A stretch of 7,732 bases of DNA from DASYSA01 sp036003885 (GTDB taxonomy: Bacteria; Acidobacteriota; Blastocatellia; UBA7656), in NCBI GenBank assembly GCA_036003885.1, contig DASYSA010000123.1:1-7732 (forward strand), written 5' to 3'. The notes beneath the pieces were generated by a model, which worked only from the letters and a program-made list of their open reading frames with translations, made no database searches and had not been told where the DNA came from. The position numbers and the translations under genes are program-made. Of the stretch, positions 1 to 7,365 are shown one piece after another; within the stretch, counting starts at the first letter, position 1; every line of letters begins with the position of its first letter.

Positions 1-1290
1 ATCCTCAAGAGTCAGCTCAAGATCTTGCGAGGGTTGGGTGGGAGTAGTTCTACCGTTAACGGGCGCCGGCGACGCGACAAGAGGAGAGGCGAGAGCCGCG
101 GCAGCGGCGGCCTTTGCAGCCGGCTTCCCGAATGGTGTCCCATCAATCTCGATCGTATCGGTCTTGCACAAGAGGACGGCGCGTTCGAGGGCGTGTTGCA
201 GCTCGCGAACGTTACCGGGCCAGGAATACTCGAAAAGAAGCTGGTAGGACTCCCGCGATAGTTTGGCTACCGGACGCTTATATTTGTCCGCAAGTTCCTG
301 CAAGAAGTGTTCGGCCAGATACTGAATGTCTTCGACCCGCTCACGCAGCGGGGGCACATGAATCTCAATGGTGTTGATGCGATAGTAGAGATCCTCTCGC
401 AATCGTCCCTCGCGTATGGCATCCCTGGGGTCTCGATTGGTAGCCGAGATAAGGCGAAAGTCTGATTCCTGCCCCTTTTCACTGCCGAGACGGTAGTACA
501 TTCGCTCCTGCAGCACGCGAAGGAGTTTGGGCTGCAGTTCAACAGGCATTTCGCCGATCTCATCCAGCAGGAGGCTTCCGCCCTCGGCGCGGCTGATGAG
601 ACCCGTCTTCTCCATTGTGGCCCCGGTGAACGCGCCCTTGGTATGTCCAAAAAGCTCCGACTCGATCAGCTCTTTTGGCAGAGCGGAACAATTGATTTTG
701 ACGAAGGATTTCTTTGCGCGGAGGCTCTTGTAGTGGATCGCGTTTGCGATCAGTTCCTTGCCGGTTCCCGATTCGCCTACGATCAGAACGCTGGCATCGG
801 ATTCGGCAACGCTTTCGATGATTTCGTAGATGTCCTGCATCGATTTGCTGCTCCCGATGATGTTGTAGTACGAGGTCCGGCTGGTCAGCCGGCCACGCAG
901 TTGCTTGATCTCCTCAGCCTGCTGGTGGCGTTCGACCGCCTTCTCGATCAGGACCATCAACTCCTCGAACTCAACGGGCTTCTCGATGAAGTAGAAGGCT
1001 CCCGCCTTGGTAGCCTCGACCGCCTTTGACACCGACGCGTATCCGGAGATCATGATGATCTCGCTGTCGGGCGACAGCTCCTTCAGGCGTTTGACAACGT
1101 CCATGCCGCTAAGATCGGGGAGTTGAAGGTCCGTCAGGACCACGTCGAAATGCGATCCTTCAACCATCTTCAGCCCTTCCTCGCCGGTTTGAACGCTCAC
1201 CGCTTCGTAGCCTTGTGCCTGAAGATGAAACTCTGCTAACTCGAGCATCCCCGCATCGTCGTCGATAACCAGTACTCTTGTCTTATTCAT
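1..1290 (-). CDS. NtrC-family sigma-54-dependent response regulator (C-terminus beyond window)
   Basis: Cytoplasmic two-component activator that, once phosphorylated, hydrolyses ATP to open sigma-54 RNA polymerase complexes. 430 residues are visible and no stop is reached. The receiver domain (about 4-120) has the acidic cluster D10-D12, phosphoacceptor D54 in LTDLQLPD, S82 and K104 before P105. The AAA+ domain (about 145-380) has Walker A GESGTGKE at 172-179, the sigma-54 contact loop GAFTGA at 219-224 and Walker B LLLDE ending at D243-E244. An Ala/Pro-rich linker (about 388-420) leads to LELTLED, the usual opening of a Fis-type helix-turn-helix, so roughly 40-50 residues are missing. The ATG start has an AAGGAG site 7 nt upstream (1298-1303). 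It is the third gene after two hybrid kinases, which are its likely phosphate source. Family assignment is firm; AtoC/ZraR-like subtype and target genes are not determinable. Confidence 0.97.
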   Translation of the reverse strand, partial: MNKTRVLVIDDDAGMLELAEFHLQAQGYEAVSVQTGEEGLKMVEGSHFDVVLTDLQLPDLSGMDVVKRLKELSPDSEIIMISGYASVSKAVEATKAGAFYFIEKPVEFEELMVLIEKAVERHQQAEEIKQLRGRLTSRTSYYNIIGSSKSMQDIYEIIESVAESDASVLIVGESGTGKELIANAIHYKSLRAKKSFVKINCSALPKELIESELFGHTKGAFTGATMEKTGLISRAEGGSLLLDEIGEMPVELQPKLLRVLQERMYYRLGSEKGQESDFRLISATNRDPRDAIREGRLREDLYYRINTIEIHVPPLRERVEDIQYLAEHFLQELADKYKRPVAKLSRESYQLLFEYSWPGNVRELQHALERAVLLCKTDTIEIDGTPFGKPAAKAAAAAALASPLVASPAPVNGRTTPTQPSQDLELTLED

Positions 1291-1294
1291 AAAG

Positions 1295-1312
1295 AAACTC
1301 CTTGTGGAGTTT
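1295..1312 (-). promoter_or_regulatory. Hairpin enclosing the Shine-Dalgarno of the response regulator gene
   Basis: On the minus strand, AAACTCC-ACAA-GGAGTTT forms a perfect 7-bp stem with a 4-nt loop. It ends 4 nt before the ATG at 1290. The ribosome-binding site AAGGAG (1298-1303) lies across the loop and 3' arm, so this fold would hide it. A second, smaller fold, GTTTG-ATGTC-CAAAC (1309-1323), uses the same AAAC segment, so the two are mutually exclusive. The structure is seen directly; a role in translational control is inference. Confidence 0.5.
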
Positions 1313-1342
1313 GGACATCAAACCTCGCACTTTTTCAGCGTC

Positions 1343-1393
1343 TGCGGATTGATGAAACAATTCCGCAATCCTCAATCCGCAATCCGCAATTCC
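1343..1393. repeat. 7-nt tandem repeat (AATCCGC) with an inverted copy
   Basis: Units with a 7-nt period run from 1360: ATTCCGC, AATCCTC, AATCCGC, AATCCGC and a partial AATTCC ending at 1393, directly against the stop codon of the upstream kinase gene. An inverted copy, TGCGGATTG (1343-1351), pairs over 9 bp with CAATCCGCA at 1373-1381, or equally with the shifted copy at 1380-1388. This allows a slipping intercistronic hairpin between the second kinase and the response regulator. No T-run follows, so it does not look like an intrinsic terminator. From memory, similar heptamer arrays are common between genes in several environmental phyla. Confidence 0.65.
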
Positions 1394-3772
1394 TTAGGCC
1401 CCCTTGCCTTTTCCGGCGCGTCCGGTAAGGCTTGCCACAATCGTAATGAGTTCAGCCGGCTCGACGGGCTTCGGCATGTGCATCTGGAAACCCGCCGATA
1501 GCGCGCGGATCCGATCAATGGAACGGCCATAAGCCGTTAAAGCAATCGCCGGAATACCGGCACCCTCACTGGGGGCCAGCTCTCTCACACGACGGATAAG
1601 CGCGTAGCCGTCCACGTCCGGCATGCTGATATCGGAGACGAGTACGTCGGGCTTCCGATCCGCTTCCCCGTCGGTGAGCGCAGCCAGAGCCTCCGCGGCA
1701 GATGCCACCGCGGTCACGCTCGCCCCATGCTGTTCCAGCAGTGTTGTAACCAACTCTCGTGCATCGGCCTCATCATCCACCACCAGCACCCATACCCCGT
1801 CGAGCGCCCAGGCCCCGCCCGGTGGACCATATCCGAAGCTCTCGCCATCGGCTGGCACTACTCGAACGGCGCGCAGAGGCAGGTTCACCGTAAAGGTCGC
1901 CCCTTGCCCTTCGCCGGGGCTTTCGGCATACACCGTCCCTCCATGCAGTTCAACAAGATGGCGAACAAGGGACAGCCCCAACCCGAGCCCGCCGTGACGC
2001 CGGGTGCTCGAACTGTCCACCTGGCGGAAGCGATCGAAAATGTAAGGAAGATACTCGACGCCGATTCCCTTGCCGTTATCGCTGACCGTTACACGGACGT
2101 GTGGATCGGCGCGCTGCAAGCGTACTTCAACCGTGCCACCGTGCGGAGTAAACTTGATCGCATTGGACAGAATGTTCCAGACGATCTGCTGCAAGCGATC
2201 CGGGTCACCCGTAATCACTTCCCTGCCGCCATCCAACGTCATCTGGATCGGAATACCCTTGGCCTGCGCTGCCGGATGCAGGACTTCCACCGCGTCCTCA
2301 ATTACAGCCGTGAGGTCCACCGGTTGAATATCGAGGCGGAGCTTACCGCTTACAATCCGAGCGGTGTCGAGCAGATCCTCTATCAATTTCGACTGAGTCC
2401 TGGCGCTGCGCTCAATGATCTCGATTGCGTGGGCCGTCGTGGCTTCGTCGATCCGCGTCGATCTCAGGATGCGCGCCCAGCCGAGCATTGCGTTGAGCGG
2501 AGCTCGAAGCTCGTGGGAGACCACCGCCAGGAATTCGTCCTTGGCCCGATTGGCGGCCTGAGCGTCCTCTCGAGCTCGTTGCTCCTTGCCAAGCAGTTCC
2601 TCGCGATCCGCTTCGGCGCGTTTGCGCTCGGTGATGTCGATGCACGAACCGATATAACCTGCAAATCTTCCGTCCGCTGAGAATCTGGGGATTCCTTCAT
2701 TGAGGACCCAGCGGTATTCGCCGTCTTCCCGTCGCAGGCGACACTCAAGGCTGAACCTCTGGCGGGCATCGAAGGCAGTATTGTAGCCCGTCAGAAACAG
2801 TTCATGGTCGTGCGGATGGACGCCTTCGATCCACCCGCTGTCCAACTGTTGTTCCATCGACCGCCCGGTAAAGTCCAGCCAGGGCTTGTTGAAGAAAGTG
2901 CACTGCTTGTCGGTTCCTGAGACCCAGATCATCACAGGGGCAGTATCGGCCATCATGCGAAAACGTTGTTCGCTCTCTTGAAGCGCCTCCCTGGCCTGCT
3001 TGCGCTCGGTGACGTCTTTGGCCAGCATGAGGAACGCGTGCCTTCCCCGGAATATCAGCTCATGCCAGACAATCTCTACTTCAATAATCGTTCCATCTCT
3101 CTTCAGGTGGCTCCACTGCGCGGCATTAGGAACGGTATTGGGACTGCTCGATAGATAGTCCTCTATTCCGGGCAGGTCTCTCGAGGGCCTCAGATCCTTG
3201 ATCGTCATCGCCAGGAACTCTTCCCGCTCAAAGCCGTAGTGGCGTACCGCGGCTTCGTTGACCGCCAGTAACTCGAGGGTTTCCAAATCAAATATGAAGG
3301 TGGGCAGAGAGTTGCCCTCGAACAGGAGCTGGTATCGGGCCTCGGATTCGCGCCGCGCTTCTTCCGCCTCCCGCATTCGAAGCAGCGCTCTGATGGTCGC
3401 AACCAACTCCTGCGCTTCAACAGGCTTCACAAGATAGGCGTCGGCTCCACTCTCCAGGCCGCGCACTCTGTCTTCGCCTGTCACGAATGAGCCGGAGATC
3501 TGTAGGACTGGAATTGCAGAAGTGATGTGATCAGCCTTTAGCCGGCGGCAGACCTCATGTCCGCTCATATCCGGCAGCTTCACATCGAGAAGCACAAGAT
3601 GGGCCGGCGCTGCCTTTGCCAACCGTAGAGCCTCGGTGCCACTCGCGGCCTCCACGACTGCGAACCCCTCCCGGCGCAGCAACTCGCTGGTAGCCTCTCG
3701 ACTTGAATCGTAGTCCTCCACGTTGAGTATTGTGATATCAGACACTTTGATTGGCATGGATACGCTCGCCAA
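1394..3772 (-). CDS. Soluble hybrid histidine kinase, REC-PAS-PAS-HisKA-HATPase-REC
   Basis: Cytoplasmic hybrid sensor kinase of 792 residues with no membrane segment. An N-terminal receiver (about 13-130) has phosphoacceptor D63 in LLDVKLPD and K116. Two PAS domains follow (about 143-258 and 265-385), each ending in a DVTERK/DITERK-type PAC motif. HisKA carries phospho-histidine H420 in VVSHELRAPLN. HATPase has the N box around N533-N537, DNGKGI at 565-570 and GGLGLGL at 594-600. A C-terminal receiver (about 660-785) has D666-D667, phosphoacceptor D714, T746 and K768. All key catalytic residues are present. The chosen start is TTG at 3772, with GGGAG 5 nt upstream; an in-frame ATG at 3757 gives 787 residues and is equally compatible with the domains. 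The gene lies about 12 nt after the preceding kinase stop, so they are probably cotranscribed. The input signal is unknown; the N-terminal receiver suggests it can itself be phosphorylated by another kinase. Confidence 0.95.
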   Translation of the reverse strand: MASVSMPIKVSDITILNVEDYDSSREATSELLRREGFAVVEAASGTEALRLAKAAPAHLVLLDVKLPDMSGHEVCRRLKADHITSAIPVLQISGSFVTGEDRVRGLESGADAYLVKPVEAQELVATIRALLRMREAEEARRESEARYQLLFEGNSLPTFIFDLETLELLAVNEAAVRHYGFEREEFLAMTIKDLRPSRDLPGIEDYLSSSPNTVPNAAQWSHLKRDGTIIEVEIVWHELIFRGRHAFLMLAKDVTERKQAREALQESEQRFRMMADTAPVMIWVSGTDKQCTFFNKPWLDFTGRSMEQQLDSGWIEGVHPHDHELFLTGYNTAFDARQRFSLECRLRREDGEYRWVLNEGIPRFSADGRFAGYIGSCIDITERKRAEADREELLGKEQRAREDAQAANRAKDEFLAVVSHELRAPLNAMLGWARILRSTRIDEATTAHAIEIIERSARTQSKLIEDLLDTARIVSGKLRLDIQPVDLTAVIEDAVEVLHPAAQAKGIPIQMTLDGGREVITGDPDRLQQIVWNILSNAIKFTPHGGTVEVRLQRADPHVRVTVSDNGKGIGVEYLPYIFDRFRQVDSSSTRRHGGLGLGLSLVRHLVELHGGTVYAESPGEGQGATFTVNLPLRAVRVVPADGESFGYGPPGGAWALDGVWVLVVDDEADARELVTTLLEQHGASVTAVASAAEALAALTDGEADRKPDVLVSDISMPDVDGYALIRRVRELAPSEGAGIPAIALTAYGRSIDRIRALSAGFQMHMPKPVEPAELITIVASLTGRAGKGKGA

Positions 3773-3784
3773 GGGATCTCCCGT

Positions 3785-6700
3785 CTATTCCGTGTTTTGT
3801 GCGGAGCTGCTCCCGCTACCCTCCCGCACTCTACCGGTGAGACTCGCCACGACGGCGAGTAACTCAGCCGGTTCGAGGGGCTTGGAAATGTACCTCTGAA
3901 ATCCAGCCGCCAGGGCGCGGGTGCGGTCTTCGACTCGCGCGTAAGCGGTAAGGGCCACTGCCGGCAATCGGCCTCCGCCCTGTTCTGCCTCCAACGCGCG
4001 GACTCGATGAATCAGAGCATAACCGTCGGTCCCGGGCATCTCGACGTCAGAAATCAACACCTCGGGCTGCCACTCCTCACATCCGGCCAGGATTCCAAGC
4101 GCTTCGTCCACGGAAGCCGCCGTTTTGATCTCGGCATTACTTTGAGTCAACACCGTTGTCACCAGGTCTCGCGCATCGGCATCGTCGTCAACAACAAGAA
4201 CGCGCAAGCCATCCAATCGAGTGGGTTCAGATTCTTCGCCCTCCTGCCAGGACCGCATTCCTGGTTTCCCTTTCGCCGCTCCAATGGCCACTCGAGGCAA
4301 TCGGACCGTGAACGTTGCGCCCTTCCCCTCGCCCAGACTATCGACGCCCACAGTACCCCCATGCAACTCAGCAAGGTATTTAACGAGGGCGAGTCCCAGC
4401 CCCAGTCCGCCCTGCTTGCGAGTGCTTGAGCCATCAGCCTGACGAAACCTGTCGAACACATGAGGCAAAAAGGCCGGGCTGATCCCGACACCCGTATCGT
4501 TTACCGTGATCTCAGTGTAAGAACCGGCGGGCGCCAGGTTGACTTGTACAACTCCTCCTGTGGGCGTGAACTTTATCGCGTTCGAAACCAGGTTCCAGAC
4601 GAGTTGCTGCACCCTCTCGGGGTCGCCGGAGATCGGACCCGCCTGCCGGTCGAGCGACACCTCCAACCGAATTGCCTTGGCGTCGGCCGCCGGACGAACT
4701 GCTTCCACCGCAGCTTCGACCATCCGAGTAGGTTCGAGGGGCCTCATATTCAATCTGAGCTTGCCCGCGATTATCCGCGACACGTCCAGTAAATCGTTTA
4801 TGATTCGGTTCTGCGTTCGCGCGCTTCGTTCCACGGTCTCCAATGCACGAGCGGTCGCTTCAGCACCCAGTTTTCCGTCGCGCAGGATTTTCACCCAGCC
4901 GAGGATCGCATTGAGGGGAGAGCGCAACTCGTGTGACACAGTGGCCAGAAACTCATCCTTCATTCGGCTGGTGGTCTCAGCCTGAAGTCGTGCTCTCTGT
5001 TCGGCGTCGTAGAGTCGTGCGCGCTCGATGGCCAGTCCAACCCGGTCCGCAATGAGTTGCAGAAGGCGGAGGTCGTTTTCGGTGAAACGGCGAGGTTCTA
5101 TGGTCGTCATCACTTGGATAACGCCGATCACGTCCCCCTCGACCACCAGTGGAGCGCCGATCAACGAACAAACCCTCTGCTGCAATAATGGGCCCGCCGT
5201 TTCGGAAGCCGAGAGATCGTCCGTCACCATGGGTGCGCGGGTGCTTGCGATTCTTGCCGCCATGCCTCCAGGGATACACAATTCCGACGCAACCTCTGTA
5301 TCCAACCCAACGCACGCGCATACGGTCAGGTTTCTCTGGTCCTCGGTAAGCAGCAGGATGGCAGCTGCGTCCGATTCAAGCATCTCACCTATCCGAGCAA
5401 GAATCTCGTCGAGCAGCTCGTCCAGGGAAAGGTGCATCAGCGAGATGTCAATGATGACCTGAAGCCGTCTGACCAGCTCTGCCGCCTCTTCGGCCTGCGC
5501 GCGGGCAGCTTGTTCGCTGACAAGCAATGCGGCCGTCTTTTCCTCCGCCTGCTTGCGCTCCGTGATGTCGCGCGTGAAACAGCGAGTGTGGACGAATTGC
5601 TCCTCATCCCACAAGACGTTTGAGTCCAGCTGTACGTACCTGGTCAAACCATCCTTTGTTCGAAGCCTGGCTTCATAGCTTCGAAGCGTCTCGCCTCGCG
5701 CGAGCCGATCCAGTATGTCGGCAATCGCTTCCTCGTCGACATGAAACTCGGAGAGGGGATGTCCGACGTACTCTTCGCGGGTGTAGCCAAGGAGATCAAG
5801 CTCCGCCTGGTTCGCTTGCAGAATCCGTCCGTCCGGTCCCACCCAATGAAGTCCGACAGGCGCATTCTCGAAGAAGTCTGAGAGATTCTCCTGGCTCCGG
5901 CGTAGCTCAACCTCTGCTCGCCGGCGCTCTGCTACCTCATGGCGCAAATCTTCGTTCGCCAGTGCCAGCTCGGCAGTACGCTCCTCAACCCGCTTCTCCA
6001 TTTCATCGTAGGCCAGGCGCAAGGACTTTTCAGCGCTCTGCCGTTTCAGATCGGTGACGTGGAGCGACTCTGTATTGCGCCAGATCACCGCCAGGAAGAC
6101 CAGGATGTTGGTAGCCACCAGTAGCGAAAACCCATACGCGGCATCGTAGTAGCCGGCCCGGTGGCCAAGCACCACTAGCAGCCCGAGGAGCGACGGGACC
6201 ACTAACGCCGCCGGCAACAGCCGTCGAGCCATGAAGCCGGCGGCGGAATCGCTCATCACCACCGCAAGGCCGAGGTTCTGGCGGGCACATACGATTCCAA
6301 CTGAAATACTCACGATTGCGACAGCCGTGTTAAGTGCCATTCCCTCATGGCCGAACAGGTAGGGCGAGACCGCCCCATAACATTGACCGATCACTTCAAG
6401 CATCGTAATGATCGCAGCTATCGAAGCCAAATAATATGTCGGTCGCCGACCGTGCCCGGTTCGTACGTCCAATAGGAGCAAGGCGGCGGCGGTCGATAGG
6501 ATCGCAACCGCCGTGGGGGCCGCCATGCGCCGGGAGAAATCACCAGCCTCCAATCGAAAAAGCCAGTGATCAATCCCAGGACTCCAGCCAAATAGATATT
6601 CACCCAAATTAACAATTGCGATTGCGGCTGCCACCAAAGCACAGCCCTGCGCGAGCCGAAGCAGGCCTCCAGTCGGCTGCAGGCGCAGAATGCACAAGGC

Positions 6701-6904
6701 AACTCCAATCAGGATCAGGCTGACTGCAGTCTGGGGCATAATCGGAGGCCAGCCAGGAAGAATCCGCACCAGACTGCTTAGTCCGACCCCCCAACCCAGC
6801 AAGACCAAACAAGCCAGCCCAATTGCGATCACACCCGCGATCAGCGGGACACGTGCGAGCACATCGTCAACCGAAGAACTCTGATGAGTTGCTACTCTTT
6901 CCAA
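3785..6904 (-). CDS. Membrane-bound hybrid histidine kinase, 8TM-PAS-GAF-HisKA-HATPase-REC
   Basis: Inner-membrane hybrid sensor kinase of 1039 residues. About eight hydrophobic segments occupy 18-40, 54-75, 83-105, 129-147, 157-177, 189-207, 229-247 and 257-276. Motifs such as EYLFGWSPGIDHWLF (102-116) recur in membrane sensors of many environmental bacteria. A coiled coil (about 280-340) precedes a PAS domain (about 340-455, ending RDITERK) and a GAF domain (about 480-630). HisKA carries H658 in TVSHELRSPLN. HATPase has N771/N775, DTGVGI at 803-808 and GGLGLGL at 832-838. The C-terminal receiver (about 900-1022) has D906-D908, phosphoacceptor D953, T986 and K1008. The start is TTG at 6904: GGAGGA sits 8 nt upstream, and no ATG lies between the upstream in-frame stop and this codon. 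It is the first gene of the kinase-kinase-regulator run. The stimulus is unknown; the intact residues imply an active enzyme. Confidence 0.96.
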   Translation of the reverse strand: MERVATHQSSSVDDVLARVPLIAGVIAIGLACLVLLGWGVGLSSLVRILPGWPPIMPQTAVSLILIGVALCILRLQPTGGLLRLAQGCALVAAAIAIVNLGEYLFGWSPGIDHWLFRLEAGDFSRRMAAPTAVAILSTAAALLLLDVRTGHGRRPTYYLASIAAIITMLEVIGQCYGAVSPYLFGHEGMALNTAVAIVSISVGIVCARQNLGLAVVMSDSAAGFMARRLLPAALVVPSLLGLLVVLGHRAGYYDAAYGFSLLVATNILVFLAVIWRNTESLHVTDLKRQSAEKSLRLAYDEMEKRVEERTAELALANEDLRHEVAERRRAEVELRRSQENLSDFFENAPVGLHWVGPDGRILQANQAELDLLGYTREEYVGHPLSEFHVDEEAIADILDRLARGETLRSYEARLRTKDGLTRYVQLDSNVLWDEEQFVHTRCFTRDITERKQAEEKTAALLVSEQAARAQAEEAAELVRRLQVIIDISLMHLSLDELLDEILARIGEMLESDAAAILLLTEDQRNLTVCACVGLDTEVASELCIPGGMAARIASTRAPMVTDDLSASETAGPLLQQRVCSLIGAPLVVEGDVIGVIQVMTTIEPRRFTENDLRLLQLIADRVGLAIERARLYDAEQRARLQAETTSRMKDEFLATVSHELRSPLNAILGWVKILRDGKLGAEATARALETVERSARTQNRIINDLLDVSRIIAGKLRLNMRPLEPTRMVEAAVEAVRPAADAKAIRLEVSLDRQAGPISGDPERVQQLVWNLVSNAIKFTPTGGVVQVNLAPAGSYTEITVNDTGVGISPAFLPHVFDRFRQADGSSTRKQGGLGLGLALVKYLAELHGGTVGVDSLGEGKGATFTVRLPRVAIGAAKGKPGMRSWQEGEESEPTRLDGLRVLVVDDDADARDLVTTVLTQSNAEIKTAASVDEALGILAGCEEWQPEVLISDVEMPGTDGYALIHRVRALEAEQGGGRLPAVALTAYARVEDRTRALAAGFQRYISKPLEPAELLAVVASLTGRVREGSGSSSAQNTE

Positions 6905-6912
6905 CCGCTTTG

Positions 6913-6918
6913 TCCTCC
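6913..6918 (-). promoter_or_regulatory. Ribosome-binding site GGAGGA deciding the TTG start
   Basis: On the minus strand GGAGGA lies 8 nt before the TTG at 6904. It is a strong Shine-Dalgarno match at good spacing, and it settles the start of the membrane kinase despite the rare initiation codon. Confidence 0.75.
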
Positions 6919-7111
6919 GGGCCGCAAGCGAGAACAGCGAATCAATACGCGGCGGGCGATTCTCAAAATCCCTACGCCCACGCTCGTCCCTGCAATCAAT
7001 TGCCTACGGTCCCATCAACCCTCGGGACGACTGCGTTGGCCTGGGCATGCAGATGATCTCCATCGCAGCCTCTCTTCATGTGTCTATACACCATTTCCTT
7101 CACGGCTCTGG

Positions 7112-7127
7112 TGCAATGCATGGGCCA
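7112..7127 (-). promoter_or_regulatory. Candidate sigma-54 promoter (-24/-12) facing the kinase operon
   Basis: The minus strand reads TGGCCCATGCATTGCA against the consensus TGGCACG-N4-TTGCW. The -12 half matches fully, the -24 half matches at 5 of 7 positions, and the GG to GC spacing is exact (12 nt from the -24 G to the -12 C). The predicted transcription start is near 7101, giving a leader of about 197 nt before the membrane kinase TTG. Two mismatches in the -24 box keep confidence moderate. Confidence 0.5.
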
Positions 7128-7169
7128 CGGTCCCTACCGAACATCCCCTTCCGATTCTAGTGGTTCCAC

Positions 7170-7291
7170 GGTCTCGGCCCTCAGGGGATCGTACCGAATC
7201 CATACGACATGAATTTGAATCATACACTAGCGAAGCTCCCTAGGGAATCGGGGCAACCGAGGCGTGGCCGCAATGGGATCGGGCCGAGACC
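7170..7291. repeat. Perfect 11-bp inverted repeat spanning the divergent promoter region
   Basis: GGTCTCGGCCC at 7170-7180 is the exact reverse complement of GGGCCGAGACC at 7281-7291, with 100 nt between the arms. The flanks are also related (CCAC before the left arm, CGTTGG after the right arm, allowing small gaps). The arms lie between the two outward-facing sigma-54 candidates, as expected for paired sites of one DNA-binding protein. Binding is inference. Confidence 0.55.
7237..7246. promoter_or_regulatory. 10-bp palindrome TCCCTAGGGA, possible activator site
   Basis: TCCCTAGGGA is a perfect 10-bp palindrome that does not extend further. Its centre lies about 97 nt upstream of the predicted plus-strand start (7339) and about 140 nt upstream of the predicted minus-strand start (7101). 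Both distances fall in the usual range for sigma-54 enhancer sites. A single short palindrome could be chance. Confidence 0.3.
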
Positions 7292-7312
7292 CGTTGGACC
7301 CGTCGCTGCTCT

Positions 7313-7328
7313 GGGCACGGTCCTTGCC
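7313..7328 (+). promoter_or_regulatory. Sigma-54 promoter (-24/-12) of the small membrane protein gene
   Basis: GGGCACGGTCCTTGCC matches the consensus TGGCACG-N4-TTGCW at every core position: GGCACG, four free bases, then TTGC. Only the first base and the final W differ. The -24 G is 7315 and the -12 C is 7327, the exact 12-nt spacing required. Transcription is predicted to start near 7339, leaving a 27-nt leader that contains the ribosome-binding site at 7353-7358 and leads to the ATG at 7366. The presence of a GAFTGA-type activator gene in the same locus supports the call. Confidence 0.7.
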
Positions 7329-7365
7329 TCGTCACTGGTGGTGAATGAGAAAAGGGGAAGCAGTT

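Larger units (their letters stand above)
6905..7365. other. Divergent intergenic regulatory region (461 nt)
   Basis: No credible gene lies here. It separates the minus-strand kinase operon from the plus-strand small membrane protein gene. It holds two outward-facing sigma-54-type promoter candidates (7112-7127 minus, 7313-7328 plus), an 11-bp inverted repeat (7170-7180 and 7281-7291) and a 10-bp palindrome (7237-7246). The stretch 6905-7100 would be a leader of roughly 200 nt for the kinase transcript if the minus-strand promoter is real; I see no recognised riboswitch or strong hairpin in it. Confidence 0.8.

Noticed and set aside
643..1029. 128-codon plus-strand frame
   Set aside because: It is antisense to the receiver/AAA+ region of the response regulator, which has unmistakable motifs.
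1360..1393. CRISPR-like repeats
   Set aside because: Units are 7 nt and contiguous, with no spacers.
1727..2680. 317-codon open frame on the plus strand
   Set aside because: It lies wholly antisense to the kinase core of the soluble hybrid kinase, shows no domain signature, and is explained by the GC-rich coding bias of the real gene.
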